DNA of 64,000 bases from JAOAGA01 sp964540515. Lineage in GTDB: Bacteria > CALINM01. The notes below the pieces were generated by a model. It saw nothing but the letters and a program-made list of their open reading frames with translations, had not been told where the DNA came from and ran no database searches. The stretch covers positions 87,335 to 151,334 of the forward strand of contig CAZIMS010000006.1 in assembly GCA_964540515.1 (NCBI GenBank), given 5' to 3'. A program made the translations under genes and the position numbers. This document shows, piece by piece, positions 54,002 to 61,818 of this stretch (positions are counted from its first letter, which is position 1; each line of letters opens with the position of its first letter).

Positions 54002-54655
54002 TTAAAAACCCAAATCTTCATTTATTAAAACTACTATAAAATCTGTAAGTCTTGGTTTTCTCTCAATTATGCTAATTACACGGCAGATTCTATCTGGTGA
54101 GTTACAGTTTGAACAAAAACCCGTTTCTGCACAGGGTGTTTTAAAGCTTAGTCTTTTTGCATTTGGAGGTGATGCCCAGTCTTTGACCCTTTTTATTGCT
54201 ATATTAAAATCTCCCTCTATAATCTTATTTCTTCCTGCAACAACAATCACTCTTTTGGGACCAAAAAGCATCGTAGCAACTCTATTCCCTGTAGCATCTA
54301 TATTTATTATCTCACCATTTGTAGTAATAGCATTGGCACTGCAAAGATATATGTCTGTTAGCATGGCCTTTCTCATAATCTCAATCTTTTCTGGAGGTGT
54401 CAGTCCTGGAAGATTATGATTATAAACATCCTTCCCCATAGCAGTAAACTGATTATGTAGACCCAACTGTGCAATAGTCATAGACCCACCAATACCGACA
54501 GTATTGGCAAAAGCGACTTGTGCTTTAATGAAGTCAACAGCTTCTTTTCTATCCCGAAAATACTCCGCAGAAAAGGCATTTTTTTTCAAGGCATCAACCG
54601 TTTTAAGACATTTTTGTTCAAATTTCCAGACATTAAGTTCATGAGTTAGTTCCAT
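54002..54655 (-). CDS. LUD-domain protein (LutC/YkgG-like)
   Basis: A 217-residue LUD (DUF162) protein with the nucleotide-like GIGGSMTIAQLG loop at about residues 56-67 and an SANAITTNGEIINIDATGNR block. A Cys-rich C-terminal segment (CAETGFCSNCNSPDRIC) might hold a metal or Fe-S centre. LUD proteins often act with LutAB in lactate or sugar-acid oxidation, but no such partners are nearby. It is divergent from the acetoacetyl-CoA synthetase gene, sharing a 168-base promoter region. Confidence 0.85.
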   Translation of the reverse strand: MELTHELNVWKFEQKCLKTVDALKKNAFSAEYFRDRKEAVDFIKAQVAFANTVGIGGSMTIAQLGLHNQFTAMGKDVYNHNLPGLTPPEKIEIMRKAMLTDIYLCSANAITTNGEIINIDATGNRVATMLFGPKRVIVVAGRNKIIEGDFNIAIKRVKDWASPPNAKRLSFKTPCAETGFCSNCNSPDRICRVISIIERKPRLTDFIVVLINEDLGF

Positions 54656-54727
54656 ATCAACTCCTCATAATTAAATATTTAAAAAACAATCTCATTCTAA
54701 AAAGATTATACCAAGTAATATAATTTC

Positions 54728-54758
54728 TTTACAAAAAATTTTTTGCTATGCTTATAAT
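54728..54758 (+). promoter_or_regulatory. Probable promoter of acetoacetyl-CoA synthetase
   Basis: TTTACA at 54728-54733 and TATAAT at 54753-54758 with a 19-base spacer, longer than the usual 17. The start codon is 65 bases downstream. A spacer of 19 is typical of promoters controlled by MerR-family activators, but here the palindrome lies downstream at 54789-54804, as for a repressor block. Confidence 0.5.
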
Positions 54759-54788
54759 AAAATTTTTTATAAAATGTTGTTTTAAAAA

Positions 54789-54804
54789 CACTTTACGTAA
54801 AGTG
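54789..54804. promoter_or_regulatory. Perfect 16-base palindrome upstream of acetoacetyl-CoA synthetase
   Basis: CACTTTACGTAAAGTG is a complete palindrome, 19 bases ahead of the start codon and just before the AGGAGG ribosome site. It is followed by GTAAAA. Its core matches the sites before the merR operon and the liv operon. It is the best preserved of the three candidate MerR operators. Confidence 0.65.
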
Positions 54805-54823
54805 GTAAAATTAGGAGGAAAAT

Positions 54824-56779
54824 ATGAAAACTCCACTTTGGGCACCATCAAAGGAAAGAGTAGAATCATCAAATATGAAAAAATTTATGGAGTTCGTTAA
54901 CAAAAGATACAACCTGTCTTTCAGCGAGTATTTGGATTTGTATCAGTGGTCTGTGGATAACATTCCTGATTTCTGGGAAAGCCTTTGGGAATTTGTAGAT
55001 ATCAAATATTCTCAGAAATATGATTATGTCGTAGATGACCCATATAAGATGCCAGGGGCTAAGTGGTTTGGTGGTGCAAAATTAAACTTTGCTGAAAACC
55101 TTCTTAGATATAGAGATGATAAATTAGCATTTATATTCGTAGGCGAGACTCATGAGAGAAGAGAGATTACATATAAAGAGCTATACCATTATGTGGCAAA
55201 AATATCGAATGGATTAAGAGAATTGGGGGTAAAAGTAGGTGATAGGGTAGTAGGCTACATGCCAAATATGATTGAGACCGTATCAGCTATGCTTGCTACA
55301 ACTAGCATAGGAGCTATCTGGTCATCCTGTGCAGCTGATATGGGTCCCGAGGCGGTATATGATAGGTTTGGTCAGATTGAACCTAAAGTGCTATTTACAG
55401 TTGATGGGTATTATTACAAGGGTAAGAAATTCGATACAATGACAAATGCCTTTAAATTAGCAGAGAAGCTGCCAACATTAGAAAAAGTTGTCGTAGCCCA
55501 ATATGCAGGAAGTGATAGTAACATAAGAGAGTTCCCAAAGGCGGTAAAATTTGAAGACTTTATAAAAGACCAGAAAGAAGAGATAACCTTTGAGCAGCTA
55601 CCATTTGAAACACCCCTTTATATAATGTTTTCATCTGGTACGACAGGGAAGCCAAAATGCATGGTACAAAGTGCAGGTGGGGTACTTATAAACCATCTAA
55701 AGGAACTCATAATACATTCCGATCTAAAGAGAGAAGACAAGATATTTTACATAACTACCTGTAGTTGGATGATGTGGAACTGGCTAATGAGCTCCCTTGG
55801 AGCAGGTGCTACGATAATATTATACGATGGCAATCCATTATACCCCGATGCCTACGCTATGTGGCAAATGGCAGAAAAAGAAAAAATAACCATATTCGGT
55901 CTAAGTGCAAGCTATGTAAACTACCTCATTAAAGAAGGGGTAAGCCCTAAAAAATTCAATTTATCATCTTTAAAAGAAATCTCTCAGACAGGCTCACCAC
56001 TTTCAGCCGATGGATTTAGATACATATATGAGGAAATCAAAGAAGATCTACATTTTAACTCCATAGCAGGAGGGACAGACATAAATGGATGCTTTGCCAT
56101 TGGAAGCCCCATGCAACCAGTCTATGCAGGGGAATTGCAGGGACCTGGTCTTGGAATGAGAGTATTTGCCTACGATGACAAGGCAAAACCTATATGGGAT
56201 AAAGAAGGCGAGCTTGTATGCGAAGCGGCAAGTCCATCTATGCCACTATATTTCTTAAATGACCCAGAAAACAAAAAATACCTCGACTCATACTTTAATT
56301 ACTACACACAAAAAAGGGTTTGGAGACATGGAGACTATGTAATATTCTACAGTGACACAAAAGGCATAACCTTCTTGGGTCGCTCAGATTCTGTACTAAA
56401 GCCTTCAGGCGTAAGAATAGGCACAGCAGAGATATATAACCAGATAGACAAAATAGAAGAAGTTGCAGATAGCCTCGCTATAGGACAAAACTGGGAAGGG
56501 GATCAGAGGATAATCCTTTTTGTTAAAATGAAAGAGGGCTATAAACTAAATGAAGATATAAAAAATAAGATAAAAAAAATACTTAGAGACAATGCCTCAC
56601 CAAGACATGTTCCAGCAAAAATCATTGAAGTCCCTGACATTCCATATACAAGGAATATGAAGAAAGTAGAAAGTGCGGTAACAAACATAATACATGGAAG
56701 ACCGGTAACCAATATAGAAGCTTTGGTAAATCCTGATTGCCTTGAATACTACAAGGACCATCCAGAATTAAAAAGTTAA
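54824..56779 (+). CDS. aacS: Acetoacetyl-CoA synthetase
   Basis: A 651-residue AMP-forming ligase of the acetoacetyl-CoA synthetase group, which turns acetoacetate plus CoA into acetoacetyl-CoA. The P-loop SSGTTGKPKCMVQSAGG is at about residue 267, and GAIWSSCAADMGPEAVYDR and the C-terminal RHVPAKI/TRNMKKVE block are typical. The start has GGAGGAAAAT directly before. It would recover the acetoacetate released by the HMG-CoA lyase at 1995-2903, sending it to the thiolases. The gene is separate from that operon but carries the same type of operator. Confidence 0.93.
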   Translation: MKTPLWAPSKERVESSNMKKFMEFVNKRYNLSFSEYLDLYQWSVDNIPDFWESLWEFVDIKYSQKYDYVVDDPYKMPGAKWFGGAKLNFAENLLRYRDDKLAFIFVGETHERREITYKELYHYVAKISNGLRELGVKVGDRVVGYMPNMIETVSAMLATTSIGAIWSSCAADMGPEAVYDRFGQIEPKVLFTVDGYYYKGKKFDTMTNAFKLAEKLPTLEKVVVAQYAGSDSNIREFPKAVKFEDFIKDQKEEITFEQLPFETPLYIMFSSGTTGKPKCMVQSAGGVLINHLKELIIHSDLKREDKIFYITTCSWMMWNWLMSSLGAGATIILYDGNPLYPDAYAMWQMAEKEKITIFGLSASYVNYLIKEGVSPKKFNLSSLKEISQTGSPLSADGFRYIYEEIKEDLHFNSIAGGTDINGCFAIGSPMQPVYAGELQGPGLGMRVFAYDDKAKPIWDKEGELVCEAASPSMPLYFLNDPENKKYLDSYFNYYTQKRVWRHGDYVIFYSDTKGITFLGRSDSVLKPSGVRIGTAEIYNQIDKIEEVADSLAIGQNWEGDQRIILFVKMKEGYKLNEDIKNKIKKILRDNASPRHVPAKIIEVPDIPYTRNMKKVESAVTNIIHGRPVTNIEALVNPDCLEYYKDHPELKS

Positions 56780-56796
56780 GCTCTTTATCATTGCTT

Positions 56797-56853
56797 GGGT
56801 CAGGTCTTTAAGTTTAATTTTTTTACATTAAGTTTAAAAAAAAGACCTTGCCC
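56797..56853. repeat. REP-like inverted repeat
   Basis: GGGTCAGGTCTTT (56797-56809) and AAAGACCTTGCCC (56841-56853) form an 11-of-13 base-pair stem around an AT-rich centre that holds the direct repeat TTAAGTTTAA twice. It lies between convergent genes, 18 bases past the acetoacetyl-CoA synthetase stop, and covers the last codons of a 52-residue protein. GGTCAGGTCTT-type arms recall REP elements mobilised by IS200-like TnpA-REP transposases. It may also serve as a bidirectional terminator. This assignment is tentative. Confidence 0.5.
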
Positions 56854-56992
56854 CATCGTCATTTTCTTCAAGACCTTTTATTATTGCTTTTAATATTTTT
56901 AGTGCTTCTTCCTTATCCTCGTCAAGAATAGTTTCTTTAATTTTAAAAATTTCATCTTGAGAGAAGGTGATAGATGTTATTTTAAGTGTCAT
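56834..56992 (-). CDS. 52-residue protein, paralogue of the neighbouring 49-residue protein
   Basis: A short open frame of 52 residues, rich in Ile, Lys and Glu and predicted helical. It starts at 56992 with AGGA close to the ATG. It aligns without gaps to the small protein at 57053-57202: both have K-I-x-x-I-x-F(T/S)-x-x-EI near the start and ALKxL-x-x-I-x-K later. The last residues (GARSFF) are encoded by an arm of a REP-like palindrome. It is the last gene of the arsC-DUF2703 run. Function unknown. Confidence 0.55.
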   Translation of the reverse strand: MTLKITSITFSQDEIFKIKETILDEDKEEALKILKAIIKGLEENDDGARSFF

Positions 56993-57052
56993 GTCCTAAC
57001 TCTTAAATGATCTAATATTAGGAGCTTTACCCGAAAGCTCAAAGACAGGTTT

Positions 57053-57202
57053 TCAGTGGGGCTCAATAAACTCTTTAATCTTCTTGTCTATTTTAATAAG
57101 TGCTTTCAAAGCTAAATCAGTATCTCTATTTTCAACGATATCTTTGAACTCTGCTATCTCAGCTTCTGTAAATTTAATTACTGCTATCTTTTTACAGTCC
57201 AT
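57053..57202 (-). CDS. 49-residue protein of unknown function
   Basis: A 49-residue frame (opens MDCKKIAVIKFTEAEI) that starts 10 bases after the DUF2703 stop, with AAAGG 8-12 bases ahead of the ATG. It is mostly helical and charged, with a single Cys at position 3. It is similar to the next small frame at 56834-56992, so the pair looks like a tandem duplication. Position and similarity support real coding. Gaps between the small genes (56993-57052) show nothing else. Confidence 0.6.
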   Translation of the reverse strand: MDCKKIAVIKFTEAEIAEFKDIVENRDTDLALKALIKIDKKIKEFIEPH

Positions 57203-57212
57203 CTTTAAGCCT

Positions 57213-57599
57213 TTAGAGAATATCTATTACTTCTTTCAAAATTGCCTTAATTATTAGCCTTTCTTCAATCTCTTCTTTTTCTACATCTTCATCTATTATT
57301 GTCATACATTGGTTGTCTTCACAGGGCCCACAACAATTACTCTGCCCTTTTTTCAGGTTTAAAATCCTCTCAATATTTTTACCATTGACAATGATCTCGT
57401 TTGAAGAAAGAGGATCTTTTATAAACTCCTCTTTAGAAAGGGCTTTTGTCTGAAAGTTTAGCTCGATCCCAATACTATTAAGAAAGGGCATCAGCTTTTT
57501 TATAGCCCCTTCTAAATTGAGATAAGTTTTATTACACCTATCACAGGTATAACCCTTTTCATCAACTAACCTTTGCCAATATATATCAATTTCTTTCAT
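57213..57599 (-). CDS. DUF2703 Cys-rich protein
   Basis: A 128-residue protein of the DUF2703 family. An N-terminal C19xxC22 pair and a second cluster C89, C90, C93, C98 (in SNCCGPCEDNQC) suggest metal or metalloid binding. It has a thioredoxin-like feel in the middle (IGIELNFQTKALSKEEF) but no obvious CxxC active site. It follows ArsC by 83 bases and precedes two tiny genes. Its neighbour suggests a role with arsenic or another soft metal. Confidence 0.8.
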   Translation of the reverse strand: MKEIDIYWQRLVDEKGYTCDRCNKTYLNLEGAIKKLMPFLNSIGIELNFQTKALSKEEFIKDPLSSNEIIVNGKNIERILNLKKGQSNCCGPCEDNQCMTIIDEDVEKEEIEERLIIKAILKEVIDIL

Positions 57600-57682
57600 T
57601 CTTTCTAACTCTTTAATAATTATATTCTACATTAACGCAAAATTCTTCAACTCTATGAGCAAGGTTTAACTTTCTTCCCAGC

Positions 57683-58123
57683 TTAAACTTTAACATCTTT
57701 ATTATCATCGATTGATATGGTTAATAATCTTAAAATTTTCTCCTTTATCTCATCCCTTATTTGTCTAAAAGTGTTAAGAATGTCCTCTTCAGTTCCTGTT
57801 GCTTTAGCAGGATCACTTAGTCCCCAATGAAGTCTTTTAATCTTAGCAGGTGTCACAGGACAGGTCTCTTCCGCATCATCACAAAGGGTTATTATATAGT
57901 CTACTTCATTTAGAAGTTTCAAGTCTATGGGCTTTGATGTATATTTTGATATGTCTATACCAATCTCTTTCATAACTTCTATAGCCTTTGGGTGTACAAA
58001 TCCTTTGGGTTCTAATCCTGCAGAATAGCTAATGATTTTGCCTCCCATCAGATTATTTGCTATTCCTTCTGCCATCTGACTCCTACAGGAGTTGCCTGTA
58101 CAAAGAAAGATAATCTTTAACAT
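57683..58123 (-). CDS. arsC: Arsenate reductase, thioredoxin-coupled (LMW phosphatase fold)
   Basis: A 146-residue arsenate reductase. The phosphatase-like P-loop C8-TGNSC-R14-S, the second Cys13 and the redox pair C81 and C88 (in LCDDAEETCP) match the thioredoxin-type ArsC of pI258. Asp104 in LSDPA is the general acid. I start it at 58123 (AAAGGA upstream); the frame runs back to 58150 without support. No ArsR, ArsB or Acr3 gene lies within the window, so arsenite export must come from elsewhere. Confidence 0.93.
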   Translation of the reverse strand: MLKIIFLCTGNSCRSQMAEGIANNLMGGKIISYSAGLEPKGFVHPKAIEVMKEIGIDISKYTSKPIDLKLLNEVDYIITLCDDAEETCPVTPAKIKRLHWGLSDPAKATGTEEDILNTFRQIRDEIKEKILRLLTISIDDNKDVKV

Positions 58124-58199
58124 TTCCTTTCCAGCTTGTTTTGATACCATAATCTTATTTGTTCATTTTACCATTTGTTAAATTAATAAAACTATTATT

Positions 58200-58781
58200 T
58201 TAAACATAAACAACAAAAGTCTTTGCGATCTTGTCATGAAGGGTCTGTTTGTTTTTATTAAATATTGCCATTAAAAAACCAAACCCGAAAAAAAGGCTTG
58301 ATATTATTTTTCCAATAGTCTCTCTTATAATGATTTTTCCAAGTGTTAGTTTGTCTTGGTTAGATGAAACAACTTTTATTCCCAGTATCTTTTTACCGAT
58401 GGTGGCTTCAAGCTTATAAGTTAGAACTATAAAATATGTTGGTAAAGAAATTACAAAAAAAAGGTAGATAGTACCCCCAACAACATCTGATATCATCTCC
58501 CCGTCTGTAAAGCCAAAATAATGAAGTATATTGACCATCGAATAATCAATAATATAACTTAATATTATAAAAACGGCATTTATTATTAGGCTATCAATAA
58601 TAATAGCAAGCATCCGAACAAAGAATCCTGCCTTTTGAAGATGCTGGGTTGGTAATTTAAAGACCTCTCCACAAAGTGGACATTTTATGTTCTTTGCTTT
58701 AGGAGGGATATTGTCTAAGGATACTTCTTTTTCAAAACTGCATCTAGGACAGGTTATTTTAATCATTGGAGAGAAATCCAT
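58200..58781 (-). CDS. RDD-family membrane protein with N-terminal zinc ribbon
   Basis: A 193-residue protein with an N-terminal zinc-ribbon (C11xxC14 and C34xxC37). A three- or four-helix RDD domain follows (about 50-190), opening GFFVRMLAIIIDSLI. The 3' end of the neighbouring rdgB overlaps its start by 23 bases. A second ATG at 58766 is an alternative start. RDD proteins are often linked to ion exchange, but function is unclear here. Confidence 0.8.
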   Translation of the reverse strand: MDFSPMIKITCPRCSFEKEVSLDNIPPKAKNIKCPLCGEVFKLPTQHLQKAGFFVRMLAIIIDSLIINAVFIILSYIIDYSMVNILHYFGFTDGEMISDVVGGTIYLFFVISLPTYFIVLTYKLEATIGKKILGIKVVSSNQDKLTLGKIIIRETIGKIISSLFFGFGFLMAIFNKNKQTLHDKIAKTFVVYV

Positions 58782-59358
58782 ATATCTCTTCTTTTAGTTT
58801 TTCGAGAGCTTTCTTTCGATGACTTATTCTATTTTTGAAATCTAATGGTAGCTCGGCAAAGGTTGCCTTATATTCAGGAAGATAAAAGATTGGATCGTAA
58901 CCAAAACCATTATCACCTTTTGGTTCAAAGGCTATGTAACCATAAACTCTACCCTCCGCTGATATAAATTCACCACTTGGTTTTAAAACTACAACCGTGG
59001 AAACAAAGTAGGCTTTTCTTTCTTCAAAGGGTACACTTTTTAATTTTTCCAGAAGAAGCTTATTGTTTTCTTCATCCGTCGCCTCTTCTCCTGCAAATCT
59101 CCTTGAGTATATACCTGGTATATTACCCAAAACAGGTACACAAAGACCTGAGTCTTCTCCCATAGTTGTAATATTAAATGCCTTAGAAGCAGTCTTGGCT
59201 TTTATATAGGCATTTTCAAGAAAACTATTCCCGTCTTCCTTTATATCAATTTGGGGGAAGTCATTTAAGGTCTTAAGTGTTACTGGTAAATCTTTATAAA
59301 TTTCAAGTATTTCTCTAAGTTTGCCTTTGTTTTGTGTAACTACAAGGAGTTCTCTCAT
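58759..59358 (-). CDS. rdgB: Non-canonical purine NTP pyrophosphatase RdgB/Ham1
   Basis: A 199-residue HAM1-type enzyme that removes ITP/XTP/dITP. The signatures are TQNKGKLREI at the N-terminus, GEDSGLCVPVL at about 67-77 and FGYDPIFYLPEY with the SHRKKAL tail. The start overlaps the stop of rph by 4 bases. Confidence 0.95.
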   Translation of the reverse strand: MRELLVVTQNKGKLREILEIYKDLPVTLKTLNDFPQIDIKEDGNSFLENAYIKAKTASKAFNITTMGEDSGLCVPVLGNIPGIYSRRFAGEEATDEENNKLLLEKLKSVPFEERKAYFVSTVVVLKPSGEFISAEGRVYGYIAFEPKGDNGFGYDPIFYLPEYKATFAELPLDFKNRISHRKKALEKLKEEIYGFLSND

Positions 59359-60071
59359 CCTATAATCGCCTTTTTCTGAATCTTCATTATCTTACTTATC
59401 GACTTATAGCCAACTTTTATTACTTTATCAAGATCCCTTTTGGTTAAAAGTCCTCTCTCCCCTGTCCCCTGTATCTCTACCATATCACCCCTTTCATCCA
59501 TGACAAGATTTATATCAATCTCACAAGTGCTATCCTCTTCATAGTCTAAGTCTACGAGTATATTTCCCTTCTTAATTCCTAAAGAAACACCTGCAATCTG
59601 GCTAATAATAGGGTTCTCTGTTATGATTGATTCTTTTAATATTTTATTTACTGCATTTACAAGGGCTACATAACCTCCTGTTATTGAAGCAATTCTTGTT
59701 CCACCGTCTGCCTGTATAACATCACAATCTATCCATATGGTTCTCTCTCCTATCTTCTCGAGATTAATTGCTGCACGTAATGAACGGCCTATAAATCTTT
59801 GTATCTCCTGTGTTCTACCTGATACCTTACCCTGTGTAGACTCCCTAATCATTCTTGTATGAGTTGACCTTGGAAGCATAGAGTATTCAGTTGTTAACCA
59901 CCCCTTTCCTGTGCCTTTTAAAAAAGTTGGCACTCCCTCAACTATAGAAGCTGCACAAATTACCTTTGTATCACCCCATTCAATTAGACAGGATCCTTCA
60001 GGATGTTTTAGAAAGTTTGAAATTATCCTGATAGGTCTTAAGTCTTGATGTTTTCTGCCATCTCTTCTCAA
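59355..60071 (-). CDS. rph: Ribonuclease PH
   Basis: A 238-residue phosphorolytic 3'-5' exoribonuclease that trims tRNA 3' ends. The family start RRDGRKHQDLRPIRI, the TEYSMLPRSTHTR block and the IDCDVIQADGGTRIASITG core are all present. It lies 15 bases after the epimerase and is followed directly by rdgB, the common rph-rdgB pair. Confidence 0.95.
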   Translation of the reverse strand: MRRDGRKHQDLRPIRIISNFLKHPEGSCLIEWGDTKVICAASIVEGVPTFLKGTGKGWLTTEYSMLPRSTHTRMIRESTQGKVSGRTQEIQRFIGRSLRAAINLEKIGERTIWIDCDVIQADGGTRIASITGGYVALVNAVNKILKESIITENPIISQIAGVSLGIKKGNILVDLDYEEDSTCEIDINLVMDERGDMVEIQGTGERGLLTKRDLDKVIKVGYKSISKIMKIQKKAIIG

Positions 60072-60086
60072 GACAGCCTCCTCATT

Positions 60087-61121
60087 TCATATTTTAAAAT
60101 ATCTATATTCGTCAATATACCATCTTACAAACTTTCTTAAGCCCTCTTCGATGGTTGTTTTTGGTCTAAATCCTGTTAATTTTTCTAATTCTGTAATGTC
60201 TGCATAGGTTTCTAATACATCGCCTGGTTGGAGAGGTAATAATCTAATTATCGCTTTCTTACCTATCTCTCTCTCAAGAATATTTATAAAATACAAAATC
60301 TCCACAGGTTTATTATTACCAATATTATAAATTTTATATGGCGCTCCTTTTATATCATCCTTTTTAGGAGTTTTGTCTAATAATTTTATTATAGCCTCGA
60401 CTATATCATCAATATAAGTGAAATCTCTCCTCATTTTACCAAAATTATAAACCTCTATCTCTTTATCGTTAATAATCGCCTCAGTAAATTTGAAATAGGC
60501 CATATCTGGTCTTCCCATTGGTCCATAGACAGTAAAAAACCTCAAACCTGTAGAAGGAATACCAAAGAGATGGCTATAGGTATAGGCTATAAGCTCATTA
60601 GACTTTTTTGTGGCAGCATAGAGAGATATAGGGCAATCAACTCTATCCTTTTCAGAAAAGGGTAATTTTTTGTTAGCCCCATATACAGAACTTGAAGAAG
60701 CAAAGATAAAATGCTTTGCCTTACACCTCCTTAACCCTTCTATGACTGTCATAAACCCATTAATATTGCTATCAATGTACTTAAAGGGATTATCAATGCT
60801 ATATCTAACACCAGACTGGGCAGCTAAGTGTATGATGTAGTCAAAACTTTCTTCTTTAAAAATTTTTTCTACTGCCTCTCTATCTTCAAGATTTATCTTT
60901 ATAAAATATAAGTTGCTATTTTTTTTGCTCTTTATTTTTGTACCATAGCTTATATTTTTTTTTTCGAAGCCTAAACTTCTTAGTCTCAAATATTTTAGCT
61001 CTGTCCTATAATAGTCATTGATGTTATCGATTCCTAAAATCTCATAACCCTCCGCTGAGAGCCTCTCGGATAAAAAGTAACCAATAAACCCAGCAATGCC
61101 TGTAATTAATACCTTACCCAT
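60087..61121 (-). CDS. NAD-dependent epimerase (UDP-glucuronate 4-epimerase-like)
   Basis: A 344-residue extended SDR. The Rossmann motif GIAGFIG is at about 8-14, HLAAQSGVRYSIDNPF follows, and the catalytic Tyr-Lys pair is in SLYAATKKSNE. The pattern after HLAAQ is that of GalE-related UDP-glucuronate epimerases. It would make uronate sugars for surface polysaccharide. The start overlaps the comEA-like stop by one base. Confidence 0.88.
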   Translation of the reverse strand: MGKVLITGIAGFIGYFLSERLSAEGYEILGIDNINDYYRTELKYLRLRSLGFEKKNISYGTKIKSKKNSNLYFIKINLEDREAVEKIFKEESFDYIIHLAAQSGVRYSIDNPFKYIDSNINGFMTVIEGLRRCKAKHFIFASSSSVYGANKKLPFSEKDRVDCPISLYAATKKSNELIAYTYSHLFGIPSTGLRFFTVYGPMGRPDMAYFKFTEAIINDKEIEVYNFGKMRRDFTYIDDIVEAIIKLLDKTPKKDDIKGAPYKIYNIGNNKPVEILYFINILEREIGKKAIIRLLPLQPGDVLETYADITELEKLTGFRPKTTIEEGLRKFVRWYIDEYRYFKI

Positions 61122-61384
61122 TAATCTCCTTTCTCAACATAAACTTTATCTTTAATAGCCTCATATCTTTCTTTTCCTATACCTTTTATATTTTTCAACT
61201 CTTCAACAGATTTAAACTTACCATTTTTTTGCCTATACTCAACAATTCTACTTGCTATTAACTTGCCTATACCAGGAACCTTAGTAAGTGTATACTCGTC
61301 GGCAGTATTCAAGTTTATCTGTTCGAAGGCCATAGAAATCGAAAAAAACAAAATAAAACATATCAACAAAACAATTTTTTTCAT
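61121..61384 (-). CDS. ComEA-like helix-hairpin-helix protein
   Basis: An 87-residue protein with a signal peptide (about 1-19). A helix-hairpin-helix domain follows, with INLNTADEYTLTKVPGIGKL and a second IKGIGKERYEAI half, which binds DNA non-specifically. I chose the ATG at 61384, with AGGAGGG upstream, instead of an in-frame ATG at 61402. ComEA proteins bind incoming DNA in competence, but this may simply be a secreted HhH protein. It is divergent from the PilZ gene. Confidence 0.85.
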   Translation of the reverse strand: MKKIVLLICFILFFSISMAFEQINLNTADEYTLTKVPGIGKLIASRIVEYRQKNGKFKSVEELKNIKGIGKERYEAIKDKVYVEKGD

Positions 61385-61453
61385 ATTAACCCTCCTATGC
61401 AAATAAAAATATTATGCTTGAAAAATTTTATCAAATAAATTTAAAATATTCTA

Positions 61454-61792
61454 ATGGAAAGAAGACGTAATAAACGTGTCCACTTATTCGCAACAGCCTA
61501 TTTTTCTAAAACAGGCACAGACAAAAAATTTTATGGTGTTGTAACAAATGTCTCTTATTCAGGATTATTCATTCAATCAAACCAAATCTTAGATATAGGT
61601 GATAGAGTTAACATAGAAATGAGAATAAACTCTAACGAGATAAAATTAAATGGAGTCGTTAAAAGAAAGAAGATAGTTGATAACCATATGTTAATAAAAC
61701 ATGCTAAGGGTGGCTTAGGCATTCAAGTCGACTATATGCACCCCCTATTGATAGATTACATTAATAACCGTCTATTAGATGAGATAAAATGA
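61454..61792 (+). CDS. PilZ-domain protein
   Basis: A 112-residue cyclic di-GMP receptor. The RxxxR motif appears as RRRNKRVHLF near the N-terminus and the second motif as NVSYSGLFI. The rest is a beta-barrel. It could be a single-domain effector of c-di-GMP signalling, in which the HD-GYP protein at 28647 may act as hydrolase. It precedes the MEMO gene by 26 bases. Confidence 0.88.
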   Translation: MERRRNKRVHLFATAYFSKTGTDKKFYGVVTNVSYSGLFIQSNQILDIGDRVNIEMRINSNEIKLNGVVKRKKIVDNHMLIKHAKGGLGIQVDYMHPLLIDYINNRLLDEIK

Positions 61793-61818
61793 TTTTCTTT
61801 TAACATTCAATCCTTAAA

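Noticed and set aside
54782..54811. A TTAAAA/TAAAAT pair flanking the 16-base palindrome as the promoter
   Set aside because: Transcription would start within the ribosome site, leaving almost no leader; the TTTACA/TATAAT pair further upstream is more plausible.
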